From positions 1-19,308 of the forward strand of contig JAEYVZ010000063.1 of the NCBI GenBank assembly GCA_023431405.1: a stretch of DNA of 19,308 nucleotides, given 5' to 3'. Origin of the DNA: Actinomycetes bacterium (GTDB lineage Bacteria > Actinomycetota > Actinomycetes > Actinomycetales > Microbacteriaceae). Under the pieces are notes generated by a model, which did not search any database, was not told the origin of the DNA, and worked only from the letters and a program-made list of their open reading frames with translations. This document shows, one piece after another, positions 8,007-14,554 of the stretch; the first letter of the stretch is position 1; each line of letters opens with the position of its first letter. Made by a program: the position numbers and the translations under genes.

Positions 8007-9026
8007 TTGTCTGAGAAGTATGTCGACGACGCCGACTGGGCGACCGCTGCAGAGCAGTCCAGCGAGGACGACGAGGCCCAGGAGGGCAACTACCTCGCCG
8101 GCCAAGAGCGCTCGGTGGAGCCCGCGGAGCACGTCGCCGTCCACATCGTCGACGAGAACGGCGAGGACGACGTCGACGACTCCGACCTCGACGACATCGA
8201 AATCAGCGACCCGGAGGCGGATGCCATCGTGAACGACGCACTCGAGATCGACGACACCGCCGAGGCGGAGGCTGCCGCCGAGGTGCTGAACGACTCTCTC
8301 GCCGAGGAGGAGGCCGAGGCCGCCGCCAAGGCCGCCGACGAGGTCACCCCCTACGACGGTCCCGAGCTGGGAGATGACGAAGACGAGACGGCGGATGCCG
8401 CCGACCTCGACCCGTACGAGGCTTTCCGCGCCGAGCTGCGCAGCCTCCCGGGCAAGTGGTACGTCATCCACTCCTACGCCGGCTTCGAGCGCAAGGTGAA
8501 GGCCAACATCGAGCAGCGCAAGTCGACGCTCGAGGTCGAAGAGGACATCTACCAGGTCGAGGTCCCCATGGAGGACGTCGTCGAGATCAAGAACGGTCAG
8601 CGCAAGATGGTCACGCGCGTCCGGATCCCCGGCTACGTGCTCGTGCGCATGGAGCTCAACGAAGACACCTGGTCGGTCGTCCGTCACACGCCGGGCGTGA
8701 CCGGCTTCGTGGGCAACGCGCACAACCCGACTCCGCTGCGCTTCGAAGAGGCGTTCAACATGCTGAAGTCGCTCGTGCAGGTCAACGAGGTCGCCCCCGC
8801 GAAGGGCGGCGCCGCGAAGGGCCAGGCCACGCAGGCCCGCAGCATCCCCGCGGAGGTCGACTTCGAAGTGGGCGAGACCATCACGATCAAGGAAGGCTCG
8901 TTCGCGGGCCTGCCGGGCACGATCAGCGAGATCAAGCCCGAGAGCGGCAAGCTCACCGTGCTGGTGTCGCTCTTCGAGCGCGAGACCCCCGTCGAGCTCT
9001 CGTTCGACCAGGTCACCAAGCTCTGA
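8007..9026 (+). CDS. nusG: Transcription termination/antitermination factor NusG
   Basis: NusG binds RNA polymerase through its NGN domain and links it to Rho or ribosomal S10 through its KOW domain. In this 339-residue protein the NGN domain starts at GKWYVIHSYAGFERKV (about 149-164) and runs to GVTGFVG (about 239). A basic linker follows, then the KOW domain with GETITIKEGSFAGLPGTISE (about 292-311). Residues 1-140 are an extremely acidic Asp/Glu/Ala-rich extension that is low-complexity and probably disordered. Such extensions are known in actinobacterial NusG. The start is TTG at 8007, with GGAAG (7993-7997) nine bases upstream. The ATG at 7991 runs into a stop after seven codons in another frame, so TTG is the best choice. 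A terminator follows at 9063. Confidence 0.96.
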   Translation: MSEKYVDDADWATAAEQSSEDDEAQEGNYLAGQERSVEPAEHVAVHIVDENGEDDVDDSDLDDIEISDPEADAIVNDALEIDDTAEAEAAAEVLNDSLAEEEAEAAAKAADEVTPYDGPELGDDEDETADAADLDPYEAFRAELRSLPGKWYVIHSYAGFERKVKANIEQRKSTLEVEEDIYQVEVPMEDVVEIKNGQRKMVTRVRIPGYVLVRMELNEDTWSVVRHTPGVTGFVGNAHNPTPLRFEEAFNMLKSLVQVNEVAPAKGGAAKGQATQARSIPAEVDFEVGETITIKEGSFAGLPGTISEIKPESGKLTVLVSLFERETPVELSFDQVTKL

Positions 9027-9062
9027 CACACGTACCGCCGGTCCGTCTGGGCCGCGGAGCGC

Positions 9063-9100
9063 GAGCGGGACGATCCACGCGGTCGTCCCGTTCGTCATTT
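9063..9100 (+). terminator. Intrinsic terminator after nusG
   Basis: GAGCGGGACGA (9063-9073) pairs with TCGTCCCGTTC (9083-9093) as an 11-bp stem with one G-T pair and a 9-base loop, followed by GTCATTT. It lies 37 bases after the nusG stop and before the rplK promoter, separating the two units. Confidence 0.7.
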
Positions 9101-9150
9101 CCGCTCCTCGCCCTGTGCGGAGAGCGGATGCCGGATGCAGCGGCATCGGG

Positions 9151-9156
9151 TAGAAT
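9151..9156 (+). promoter_or_regulatory. -10 box of the rplK-rplA promoter
   Basis: TAGAAT is a near-consensus -10 in the context GGGTAGAATCG. The -35 region about 17 bases upstream has no TTGACA-like match. Transcription would start near 9163, giving a structured leader of about 105 bases before rplK. Confidence 0.6.
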
Positions 9157-9224
9157 CGAGAGGTTGCGCGCCCGTCGCGCGACGAACCCACCACCTTCAG
9201 GATCCGCCTGATCGTGGAAGCGCG

Positions 9225-9248
9225 CCCGCTGCGCCCACAGCGCACGGG
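9225..9248 (+). promoter_or_regulatory. Leader hairpin before rplK, candidate L1 operator
   Basis: CCCG (9225-9228), a bulged C, TGCGC (9230-9234), loop CCACA, then GCGCA and CGGG (9240-9248) make a strong 9-bp stem with one bulge. It ends 12 bases before the SD-like AGAAGGAAA of rplK. In E. coli, L1 represses L11-L1 translation by binding a leader hairpin at this position. Whether this hairpin carries the L1-binding determinants was not shown. Confidence 0.4.
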
Positions 9249-9268
9249 TGCTCGACAGAAGGAAAACT

Positions 9269-9700
9269 ATGGCACCGAAGAAGAAGGTGACCGGCCTGAT
9301 CAAGCTCCAGATCAACGCCGGAGCCGCCAACCCGGCGCCGCCGATCGGCCCCGCGCTCGGTCAGCATGGCGTCAACATCATGGAGTTCTGCAAGGCGTAC
9401 AACGCGGCGACCGAGTCGCAGCGCGGCAACGTCATCCCCGTCGAGATCACCGTCTACGAAGACCGCAGCTTCACCTTCATCCTGAAGACCCCGCCGGCGG
9501 CGGAGCTCATCAAGAAGGCAGCGGGCGTGCAGAAGGGCTCCGCGACGCCGCACACCACCAAGGTGGCCAAGCTCACCAAGGAGCAGGTGCGTCAGATCGC
9601 CGAGACCAAGCAGCCCGACCTGAACGCGAACGACATCGAGGCCGCCTCGAAGATCATCGCCGGCACCGCCCGTTCCATGGGCATCACGGTTGAGGACTGA
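9269..9700 (+). CDS. rplK: 50S ribosomal protein L11
   Basis: L11 binds the GTPase-associated region of 23S rRNA and forms the base of the factor-binding stalk. The 143-residue length is standard for the family. The N-terminal domain holds LIKLQINAGAANPAPPIGPALGQHGVNIMEF (shown by its start LIKLQINAG at 10 and IGPALGQHG at about 26), including the proline-rich thiopeptide-binding segment. The rRNA-binding C-terminal domain includes GTARSMGI near the end. AGAAGGAAAA precedes the ATG. The rplA start follows 13 bases after its stop, so the two are co-transcribed. Confidence 0.98.
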   Translation: MAPKKKVTGLIKLQINAGAANPAPPIGPALGQHGVNIMEFCKAYNAATESQRGNVIPVEITVYEDRSFTFILKTPPAAELIKKAAGVQKGSATPHTTKVAKLTKEQVRQIAETKQPDLNANDIEAASKIIAGTARSMGITVED

Positions 9701-9713
9701 GGGGAACACGCAC

Positions 9714-10403
9714 ATGGCTAAGTCCAAGGTTTACGAAGCAGCCGCGGCCAAGATCGACCGCGACAAGTTCTACACGTCCAACGAGGCCGTCGCCCTCGCC
9801 AAGGAGACCGGCTCGAAGAAGTTCGACTCCACGGTCGAGGTCGCGCTGAAGCTCGCGGTCGACCCGCGCAAGGCCGACCAGATGGTCCGCGGCACGGTCA
9901 TCCTGCCGCACGGCACGGGCAAGACCGCCCGCGTCATCGTCTTCGCCACCGGCGCGGCGGCCGAGGCCGCCATCGCCGCGGGTGCGGACGAGGTCGGCGG
10001 CGCCGAGCTCATCGAGAAGGTCGCCGGCGGCTGGACCGCGTTCGACTCGGCCGTCTCGACGCCCGAGCTCATGGGCCAGGTCGGTCGACTCGGCAAGGTC
10101 CTCGGTCCCCGTGGCCTCATGCCGAACCCCAAGACCGGCACCGTGACCCCCAACCCGGCCAAGGCCGTGGAGGAGATCAAGGGTGGAAAGATCGAGTTCC
10201 GTGTCGACAAGCACGCCAACGTGCACTTCGTCGTCGGCAAGGCCTCCTTCACCGCCGAGCAGCTCGCAGAGAACTTCAACGCCGCTCTCGAAGAGATCGT
10301 GCGTCTGAAGCCGTCGAGCTCGAAGGGCCGCTACATCCAGAAGGGCGCCGTGTCGACCACGTTCGGCCCCGGCATCCCGCTGGACGTCAACACGCTCGCC
10401 TGA
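9714..10403 (+). CDS. rplA: 50S ribosomal protein L1
   Basis: L1 forms the mobile stalk that handles deacylated tRNA at the E site, and in many bacteria it represses its own operon. The protein has 229 residues, as usual. Recognisable parts are the N-terminal KFDSTVEVALKLAVDPRKAD (about 37-56), the internal domain II with TVILPHGTGK, and the signature MGQVGRLGKVLGPRGLMPNPKTGTV (from about 116, key GPRGLMPNPK). The C-terminus GPGIPLDVNTLA is typical. GAGGGGAACAC lies upstream of the ATG. A strong terminator starts 16 bases after the stop. Confidence 0.98.
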   Translation: MAKSKVYEAAAAKIDRDKFYTSNEAVALAKETGSKKFDSTVEVALKLAVDPRKADQMVRGTVILPHGTGKTARVIVFATGAAAEAAIAAGADEVGGAELIEKVAGGWTAFDSAVSTPELMGQVGRLGKVLGPRGLMPNPKTGTVTPNPAKAVEEIKGGKIEFRVDKHANVHFVVGKASFTAEQLAENFNAALEEIVRLKPSSSKGRYIQKGAVSTTFGPGIPLDVNTLA

Positions 10404-10419
10404 CGATCGTCAGACACGC

Positions 10420-10456
10420 GAAGGGGCTCCACCTCCGGGTGGGGCCCCTTCGTCGT
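10420..10456 (+). terminator. Intrinsic terminator after rplA
   Basis: A 14-bp stem (10420-10433 with 10438-10451, one T-G pair) closes on the tetraloop TCCG: GAAGGGGCTCCACC pairs with GGTGGGGCCCCTTC. GTCGTT follows. It is the most stable hairpin seen in the window and ends the rplKA unit. Confidence 0.85.
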
Positions 10457-10485
10457 TCCCGCGCTCGTCCGATCGCTGTCGCGAC

Positions 10486-10773
10486 TCACCGATCGCGGCG
10501 CACCTCGAACCCGGCCTTGGTCGCGTCCACCCCGAGCGGCGTCATGTCGGTGACCTGAGCCGATCGCACCGCCGCCCCGGGCGGCCCCTCGGCCATCCAC
10601 GCCAGCACCGCATCGACGTCGGGGTCGGCGCCTTCGAACTCCGCCTCGACCGTGCCGTCGCGGCGGTTGCGCACCCAGCCCGCGACCCCCTGCTCGCGCG
10701 CGATCATGCGCATCGTGTAGCGGTAGCCGACACCCTGCACCCCGCCGCTGACGATCACGTGCACGCGCCTCAT
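10486..10773 (-). CDS. acyP: Acylphosphatase
   Basis: Acylphosphatase hydrolyses the carboxyl-phosphate bond of acyl phosphates such as acetyl phosphate or 1,3-bisphosphoglycerate in the cytoplasm. The 95-residue length is standard. The phosphate-binding loop and catalytic arginine are in GGVQGVGYR (residues about 10-18) and the catalytic asparagine in GWVRNRRDGTVEAEFEG (about 32-48, N36). The loop has a glycine where arginine is common (GRVQGV), a tolerated variation. The start at 10773 is chosen over ATG 10782 because AGGA lies eight bases upstream; CAGGAT could also act as a -10 of a leaderless transcript. It is divergent from the DUF1801 gene. Confidence 0.92.
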   Translation of the reverse strand: MRRVHVIVSGGVQGVGYRYTMRMIAREQGVAGWVRNRRDGTVEAEFEGADPDVDAVLAWMAEGPPGAAVRSAQVTDMTPLGVDATKAGFEVRRDR

Positions 10774-10867
10774 GAGGCTCATCCTGGCATCCGGGGCCCA
10801 GTGCCGCGAGGCCGACTCCCCATCCAGCAGCGTGCCGCGAGAGCTCGCCCTCCGCTGTCTCGACTGA

Positions 10868-10873
10868 CAGGAT
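10868..10873 (+). promoter_or_regulatory. Candidate -10 of a leaderless DUF1801 promoter
   Basis: CAGGAT lies exactly six bases before the ATG at 10880. On the opposite strand another CAGGAT lies seven bases before the acylphosphatase ATG. The AGGA inside could alternatively act as a Shine-Dalgarno sequence with nine-base spacing. Confidence 0.35.
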
Positions 10874-10879
10874 GCCGCT

Positions 10880-11227
10880 ATGGGCACGATCGACGACTAT
10901 CTGGCAGGGCTCGACGAACACGATGCGGCGATGATCGCGCGCGCGTACGACGCCGCCCGCGCGGTCGTGCCGGAGGCGGAGCAGGGCCTCGGGTACGGGA
11001 TGCCGGCGCTCACCTACCGCGGCAGGCCGCTGCTGTCCCTCATGCGCGCGAAGAAGCACATCGGCCTCTACCCGTTCAGTCCCGCCGCGATCATCGAGGT
11101 CTCCGACCTCCTGGAGGGCATCGAGACGGCCAAGGGCACGATCCGGATCGACCCGTCGTCGCCTCTTCCCGACGAGACCATCCAGGCGCTCGTGGTGGCG
11201 CGCAGGCGTCAGATCGACGGCTCGTGA
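10880..11227 (+). CDS. DUF1801 domain protein (YdhG/YjbR-like fold)
   Basis: The 115-residue cytosolic protein belongs to the DUF1801 group of the YdhG/YjbR/CyaY-like fold. Family hallmarks are IDDYLAGL at residues 4-11, the central PEAEQGLGYGMPALTYRGRPLLS (about 31-53; key residues GYGMP and RGRPL) and KKHIGLYPFSP (about 58-68), then the GTIRIDPSSPLPDE motif (about 86-99). No catalytic function is established for this family and none is suggested by the neighbours. It converges on the exporter gene, with only 12 bases between stop codons. Confidence 0.85.
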   Translation: MGTIDDYLAGLDEHDAAMIARAYDAARAVVPEAEQGLGYGMPALTYRGRPLLSLMRAKKHIGLYPFSPAAIIEVSDLLEGIETAKGTIRIDPSSPLPDETIQALVVARRRQIDGS

Positions 11228-11239
11228 GTCGCCGGGCGG

Positions 11240-11884
11240 TCACGGCCAGACGAGGCTCACGGCGATCGAGATCATCACCACCGCGATGAGCCCGTCGAGG
11301 ATGCGCCAGGCCCGCGGCGCCGACAGCCACCGCCCGAGGTAGCGGGCGCCGAAGGCGAGCCCGAAGAACCAGGCGAGGCTCGCGGTGGCAGCGCCGGCCG
11401 CGAACCACCAGCGGAGTTCGCCGTGTGTGCTGGCGACCGATCCGAGCAGGAACACGGTGTCGAGGTATACGTGCGGGTTCAGCCACGTGAGAGCGAGGCA
11501 GGTGAGCAGCACGGGCGCGAGACGGGTGGCCGTGCGGGCGGTCTGGTTCGGGCGCCCCGTGGCGGGGGCGGATTCGTCGATGTCCGGTTCGAAGGCCTGT
11601 GCCGGGCCGAATGCGCGTCGAGCGGCGAGGATGCCGTAGGCGAGCAGGAAGACGAACCCTGCCCACCGCACGACGACGATGAGCCACGGCGCCGCCTGCA
11701 AGGCCAGCCCGAGCCCGGAGACGCCGACGGCGATGAGCGCCGCGTCGGACAGTGCGCACACGAGCGCGACGGCCAGCACGTGCTCTCGTCGGACACCCTG
11801 TCGCAGCACGAAGAGGTTCTGCGCACCGATCGCGACGATGAGCGACAGCCCGAGCCCGAAACCGGCGACGAGTGAGGCGAACAC
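11240..11884 (-). CDS. lysE: LysE/ArgO-type basic amino acid exporter
   Basis: The 214-residue inner-membrane protein of the LysE superfamily exports L-lysine and/or L-arginine when intracellular levels rise, for example during growth on peptides. Six hydrophobic segments are visible, with the family motifs GAQNLFVLRQG (about 20-30) and LNPHVYLDTVFLLG (about 140-153, the conserved NP-H-Y-D). The central loop (about 90-115) is hydrophilic. The start is GTG at 11884: an in-frame TAG lies four codons upstream, so no longer start exists, and no internal alternative fits. TAGCGT six bases before the GTG suggests a leaderless transcript. It is divergent from a lysG-like gene, the classic exporter-regulator pair. 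Confidence 0.93.
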   Translation of the reverse strand: MFASLVAGFGLGLSLIVAIGAQNLFVLRQGVRREHVLAVALVCALSDAALIAVGVSGLGLALQAAPWLIVVVRWAGFVFLLAYGILAARRAFGPAQAFEPDIDESAPATGRPNQTARTATRLAPVLLTCLALTWLNPHVYLDTVFLLGSVASTHGELRWWFAAGAATASLAWFFGLAFGARYLGRWLSAPRAWRILDGLIAVVMISIAVSLVWP

Positions 11885-11890
11885 CCCTCG

Positions 11891-11896
11891 ACGCTA
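11891..11896 (-). promoter_or_regulatory. Candidate -10 of lysE (leaderless)
   Basis: On the minus strand TAGCGT lies exactly six bases before the GTG start, matching TANNNT. The region 17 bases upstream (GGTCTT) is a poor -35, as expected of an activator-dependent promoter. The palindrome at 11920-11945 lies just upstream of it. Confidence 0.5.
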
Positions 11897-11919
11897 ACGC
11901 CCCGTGATGATCAAGACCA

Positions 11920-11945
11920 GCTCACGCATCTTCACATGCGTAAGC
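11920..11945. promoter_or_regulatory. Palindromic operator between lysE and lysG
   Basis: GCTCACGCAT (11920-11929) and ATGCGTAAGC (11936-11945) are inverted arms matching at 9 of 10 positions around a 6-base spacer. Relative to a lysE start site at 11884 it spans about -36 to -61, the place for a LysR-type activator. On the other strand it covers the putative lysG -10 (TAAGCT, 11941-11946), which would allow autorepression. Confidence 0.7.
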
Positions 11946-11952
11946 TCGACTT

Positions 11953-12858
11953 ATGTTCCTGTCCACTGACCTCGCGCGCACGCTCGCGACCGTTCTCGAC
12001 GAGGGGAGCCTGGATGCCGCCGCCCGTCGTCTCCACATCACCCCGTCCGCGGTCAGCCAGCGCATCAAAGCGCTCGAAGAACAGGTCGGCCGGGTGCTGC
12101 TCGTGCGGGCCAAGCCGGTGCGGCCCACCGACGCCGCCCACGCCGTCGTCCGTTACGCCCGCCAGGTCACGCTCCTCGAGCACGACGCGCTGCGCGACCT
12201 CGGCGCCGAGGAGTCACGCACGACTGTGCCGCTCGCCGTCAACGCCGACTCGCTCGCCACGTGGTTCCTGGAGCCGCTCGCCGCGCTCTCGCAACGGCAT
12301 CCGGTCGATTTCGACATCCATCGCGACGATCAGGACTTCACCGCGTCCCTCCTGGAGTCGGGAGCTGTGATGGGAGCGGTGACCTCGCGGGCCGAGCCGG
12401 TGGCAGGATGCCGCGTGGTGCCGCTCGGCACGATGCGGTACGAGGCGGTGGCGACGCCCGCCTTCGCGTCGCGATGGCTGCCGATGAGCCGGGACGGCGG
12501 GGTGCCGCGGCCCGAGGAGCTCGCCCTCGCCCCGCGCGTCGACTTCGACCGCCGCGACGACCTGCAGCGACGGTGGCTCGACGCGCTCGGGGCTCCCGGC
12601 GACGGACCTCGTCATTACGTTCCCGCCTCCCACGACTTCGCCACCGCGGTCGGCCTCGGGCTCGGGTGGGGGCTGCTGCCGCGCGTGCAGTCGGAGCGTG
12701 GCCTCGCCGACGGCCGGCTGGTGGCGCTCGGCGGAGCGCCTGTCGACGTGCCGCTCACCTGGCAGCAGTGGAACCTCCGCTCCGCCCTCCTCGACTCGAT
12801 CGCCGAGGAGGTGGCCCGGCACGGGCGCCGTGTGCTCACGGCATCCGACTCCCGGTGA
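11953..12858 (+). CDS. lysG: LysR-family regulator of the exporter (LysG/ArgP-like)
   Basis: The 301-residue LysR-type regulator of the ArgP/IciA/LysG branch senses basic amino acids and activates the exporter gene. The N-terminal winged helix-turn-helix contains EGSLDAAARRLHITPSAVSQ (about 17-36) followed by RIKALEEQVG, and a linker helix continues to about residue 85. The effector-binding domain shows branch features such as LAVNADSLATWFLEPL (about 95-110) and HYVPASHDFATAVGLGLGWGLLP (about 218-240). TAAGCT lies six bases before the ATG, so the transcript may lack a leader. Divergent placement with lysE and the shared palindrome support this target. Its stop is three bases from the stop of the convergent oxidoreductase gene. 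Confidence 0.93.
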   Translation: MFLSTDLARTLATVLDEGSLDAAARRLHITPSAVSQRIKALEEQVGRVLLVRAKPVRPTDAAHAVVRYARQVTLLEHDALRDLGAEESRTTVPLAVNADSLATWFLEPLAALSQRHPVDFDIHRDDQDFTASLLESGAVMGAVTSRAEPVAGCRVVPLGTMRYEAVATPAFASRWLPMSRDGGVPRPEELALAPRVDFDRRDDLQRRWLDALGAPGDGPRHYVPASHDFATAVGLGLGWGLLPRVQSERGLADGRLVALGGAPVDVPLTWQQWNLRSALLDSIAEEVARHGRRVLTASDSR

Positions 12859-12861
12859 GTG

Positions 12862-13893
12862 TCAGAGGTCGCTGACCCGGAGCACGACCTTTCCGCGGCT
12901 GTGCCCGCGCTCCAGCTCGGTGTGCGCAGCGCCGGCGTCGGCGAGGTCGAAGACGCGGTCGACGTACACCTGGATGGCGCCTGATTCGAGGAGTCGCGCG
13001 AGGGTGGCGAGAACGCCGCCGTCGGGGATGACCTTGTACGAGGTGGCACGCACTCCGGCCGCGGCGGCCGCGGCGGCATACTCGGGCCATGCGCCGGTGG
13101 GCACCATGACGTAGAGGCCTCCGCGGCGCAGTGTGGTCAGCGAGCGCGTGCCGGTGTCGTCGTGCGCGTTGCCGACGAGATCGATGACGACATCGACCTC
13201 CCCGACGACGTCTTCGAAGCGGGTGGTGGCGTAGTCGATGACGACGGAGGCGCCGAGCTCGCGCAGCCACGGCAGGTTCGCGGCCGATCCGGTGGCGGTC
13301 ACGTGGGCGCCGAAGTAGGCCGCGAGCTGCACAGCGAAATGGCCGACGCCGCCCGAGCCGGCGTGGATGAGCACGCGCTGGCCCTCGTGGGCGTGGGCGG
13401 TCTCGACGACAAGACCCCACGCCGTGAGGGCCGCCAGCGGAACGCCCGCGGCCTCCACGTGCGACAGCGACGGCGGCTTGCGCGCTACCGAGAGCGAAGG
13501 CACGACGACGTACTCCGCGTACGAGCCCCCCGAGCGCGGGAAGGATGCCATGCCGAAGACCTCGGTGCCGGGAGGGAGAGGGTGCGCCTCGTACGGCGCC
13601 TTCACGACGATGCCGCTGAAGTCGAACCCCAGAGTGCTCGGGAAATGGTCGACCGCGCCCGACACGCCACGCCCGGCCCGGGTCTTCGCATCGATGGGGT
13701 TGGTGCCGGCGGCCACCACCTTCACGAGCAGTTCGCTCATCACCGGCGCGGGCACGGGGAGCGTCGCCTCGCGCAGCACGTCGACGGTGCCGGGGGCATC
13801 GAAGACGATCGCACGCATCGACTCCGGAGTCTTGGGGACCACGGTGGCGGAGGCATCGGGGAGGGTCGCCGAGCGTAGGGGGCGGAATCTCAT
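12862..13893 (-). CDS. NADP-dependent zinc-less MDR oxidoreductase (quinone oxidoreductase-like)
   Basis: The 343-residue protein is a medium-chain dehydrogenase/reductase without zinc ligands, like NADPH:quinone or enone reductases. GroES-like features include AGTNPIDAKTRAG (about 62-74) and GFDFSGIV (89-96). The Rossmann loop is AGSGGVGHFAVQLA (178-191) and SYAEYVVV (about 124-131) matches the family. The substrate cannot be told. GAAGGAGAG lies eight bases before the ATG at 13893, a strong SD that supports this start. The fold itself begins at MRAIVFDAPG (residue 26), so about 25 N-terminal residues precede the usual family start. The internal ATG at 13818 is a weaker alternative. A palindrome at 13981-13997 lies upstream. 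Confidence 0.88.
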   Translation of the reverse strand: MRFRPLRSATLPDASATVVPKTPESMRAIVFDAPGTVDVLREATLPVPAPVMSELLVKVVAAGTNPIDAKTRAGRGVSGAVDHFPSTLGFDFSGIVVKAPYEAHPLPPGTEVFGMASFPRSGGSYAEYVVVPSLSVARKPPSLSHVEAAGVPLAALTAWGLVVETAHAHEGQRVLIHAGSGGVGHFAVQLAAYFGAHVTATGSAANLPWLRELGASVVIDYATTRFEDVVGEVDVVIDLVGNAHDDTGTRSLTTLRRGGLYVMVPTGAWPEYAAAAAAAGVRATSYKVIPDGGVLATLARLLESGAIQVYVDRVFDLADAGAAHTELERGHSRGKVVLRVSDL

Positions 13894-13980
13894 CGGACTC
13901 TCCTTCCTCGAGCAGTCGGCGTCGCCGCCGGACCGATCGCGGTGGGGGCAGATCGTGGGTGGGGCAGGCTTCCAGTCAAC

Positions 13981-13997
13981 CGCGAGATTGTCTCGCG
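13981..13997. promoter_or_regulatory. Perfect palindrome upstream of the MDR oxidoreductase
   Basis: CGCGAGA (13981-13987) and TCTCGCG (13991-13997) are exact inverted arms around a 3-base spacer. On the minus strand TTGACT (13974-13979), a -35-like hexamer, follows directly, with only a weak -10 (ACGATC, 13951-13956) 17 bases further. It may be an operator for the oxidoreductase gene; the cognate regulator is unknown and its half-sites differ from the MarR sites at 16284-16342. Confidence 0.45.
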
Positions 13998-14046
13998 CGT
14001 GTTACGCCGGTGCTACCGACTGGCTCCCGCGCTGCGCGGTCATTCG

Positions 14047-14550
14047 TCAGGGCTGGAGCGGTTCGGGTCGGATGCCGTTGCTGAGGGCGTGCAGAAGACG
14101 CGCGAGGTTGCGGATGTCGTCGACCGCCCAGTCGGCGAGCGACTCGTGGAGCACATGCTCGTGCGGCGCGCGGGCCGCCTCCAGGCGGGCGAGTCCGGTC
14201 GCCGTGGGCGACAGGAGGCTCGATCGTCCGTCGTGAGGGTCGGGATGCCGCTCGATGAGACCGAGCGACTCCAGGTCGCGCACGGTGCGCGAGAGCTGGC
14301 CCTTGTCGACCTGGAGCTGCTCGGCCAGAGCCGTCTGCGTGACGGTCTCGCGGCGCGCGATGGTGGTGAACACCTTGTAGGCCCCCGGCAGCATGCCCGG
14401 GCTCACCCGGTTCGCGTTCTCGGTGATCACTCGGCGGAACTGGTTCACCAGCTCCCCGAACTCCGCCTCCAGGGCCCGCACCGCGTCGGCGCGGACCCTG
14501 TCGGCTGCCTCGGCGCCGGAGTCGGTCGGTGCGGGCATGGCGTGCGTCAC
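14047..14550 (-). CDS. MarR-family transcriptional regulator
   Basis: The 167-residue MarR-type dimeric repressor has a winged helix-turn-helix with VTQTALAEQLQVDKGQLSRT (about 70-89), recognition helix around KGQLSRTVRDLE and the wing LIERHPDPHDGRSS (about 98-111, with the conserved D-x-R). Helices on both sides would form the dimer interface. It probably represses the efflux gene upstream in the same transcript, binding the TTGA-N6-TCAA sites at 16284-16342, and releases DNA on binding a toxic ligand. Start is GTG at 14550, four bases after the efflux gene stop; the in-frame ATG at 14538 is an alternative. The transcript order transporter then regulator implies that the regulator controls its own level. 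Confidence 0.9.
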   Translation of the reverse strand: MTHAMPAPTDSGAEAADRVRADAVRALEAEFGELVNQFRRVITENANRVSPGMLPGAYKVFTTIARRETVTQTALAEQLQVDKGQLSRTVRDLESLGLIERHPDPHDGRSSLLSPTATGLARLEAARAPHEHVLHESLADWAVDDIRNLARLLHALSNGIRPEPLQP

Positions 14551-14554
14551 GGGG

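Noticed and set aside
14027..14039. Terminator after marR (CCGCG-CTG-CGCGG)
   Set aside because: The stem is only 5 bp with no T-run on the transcribed strand; chance is likely at this GC content.
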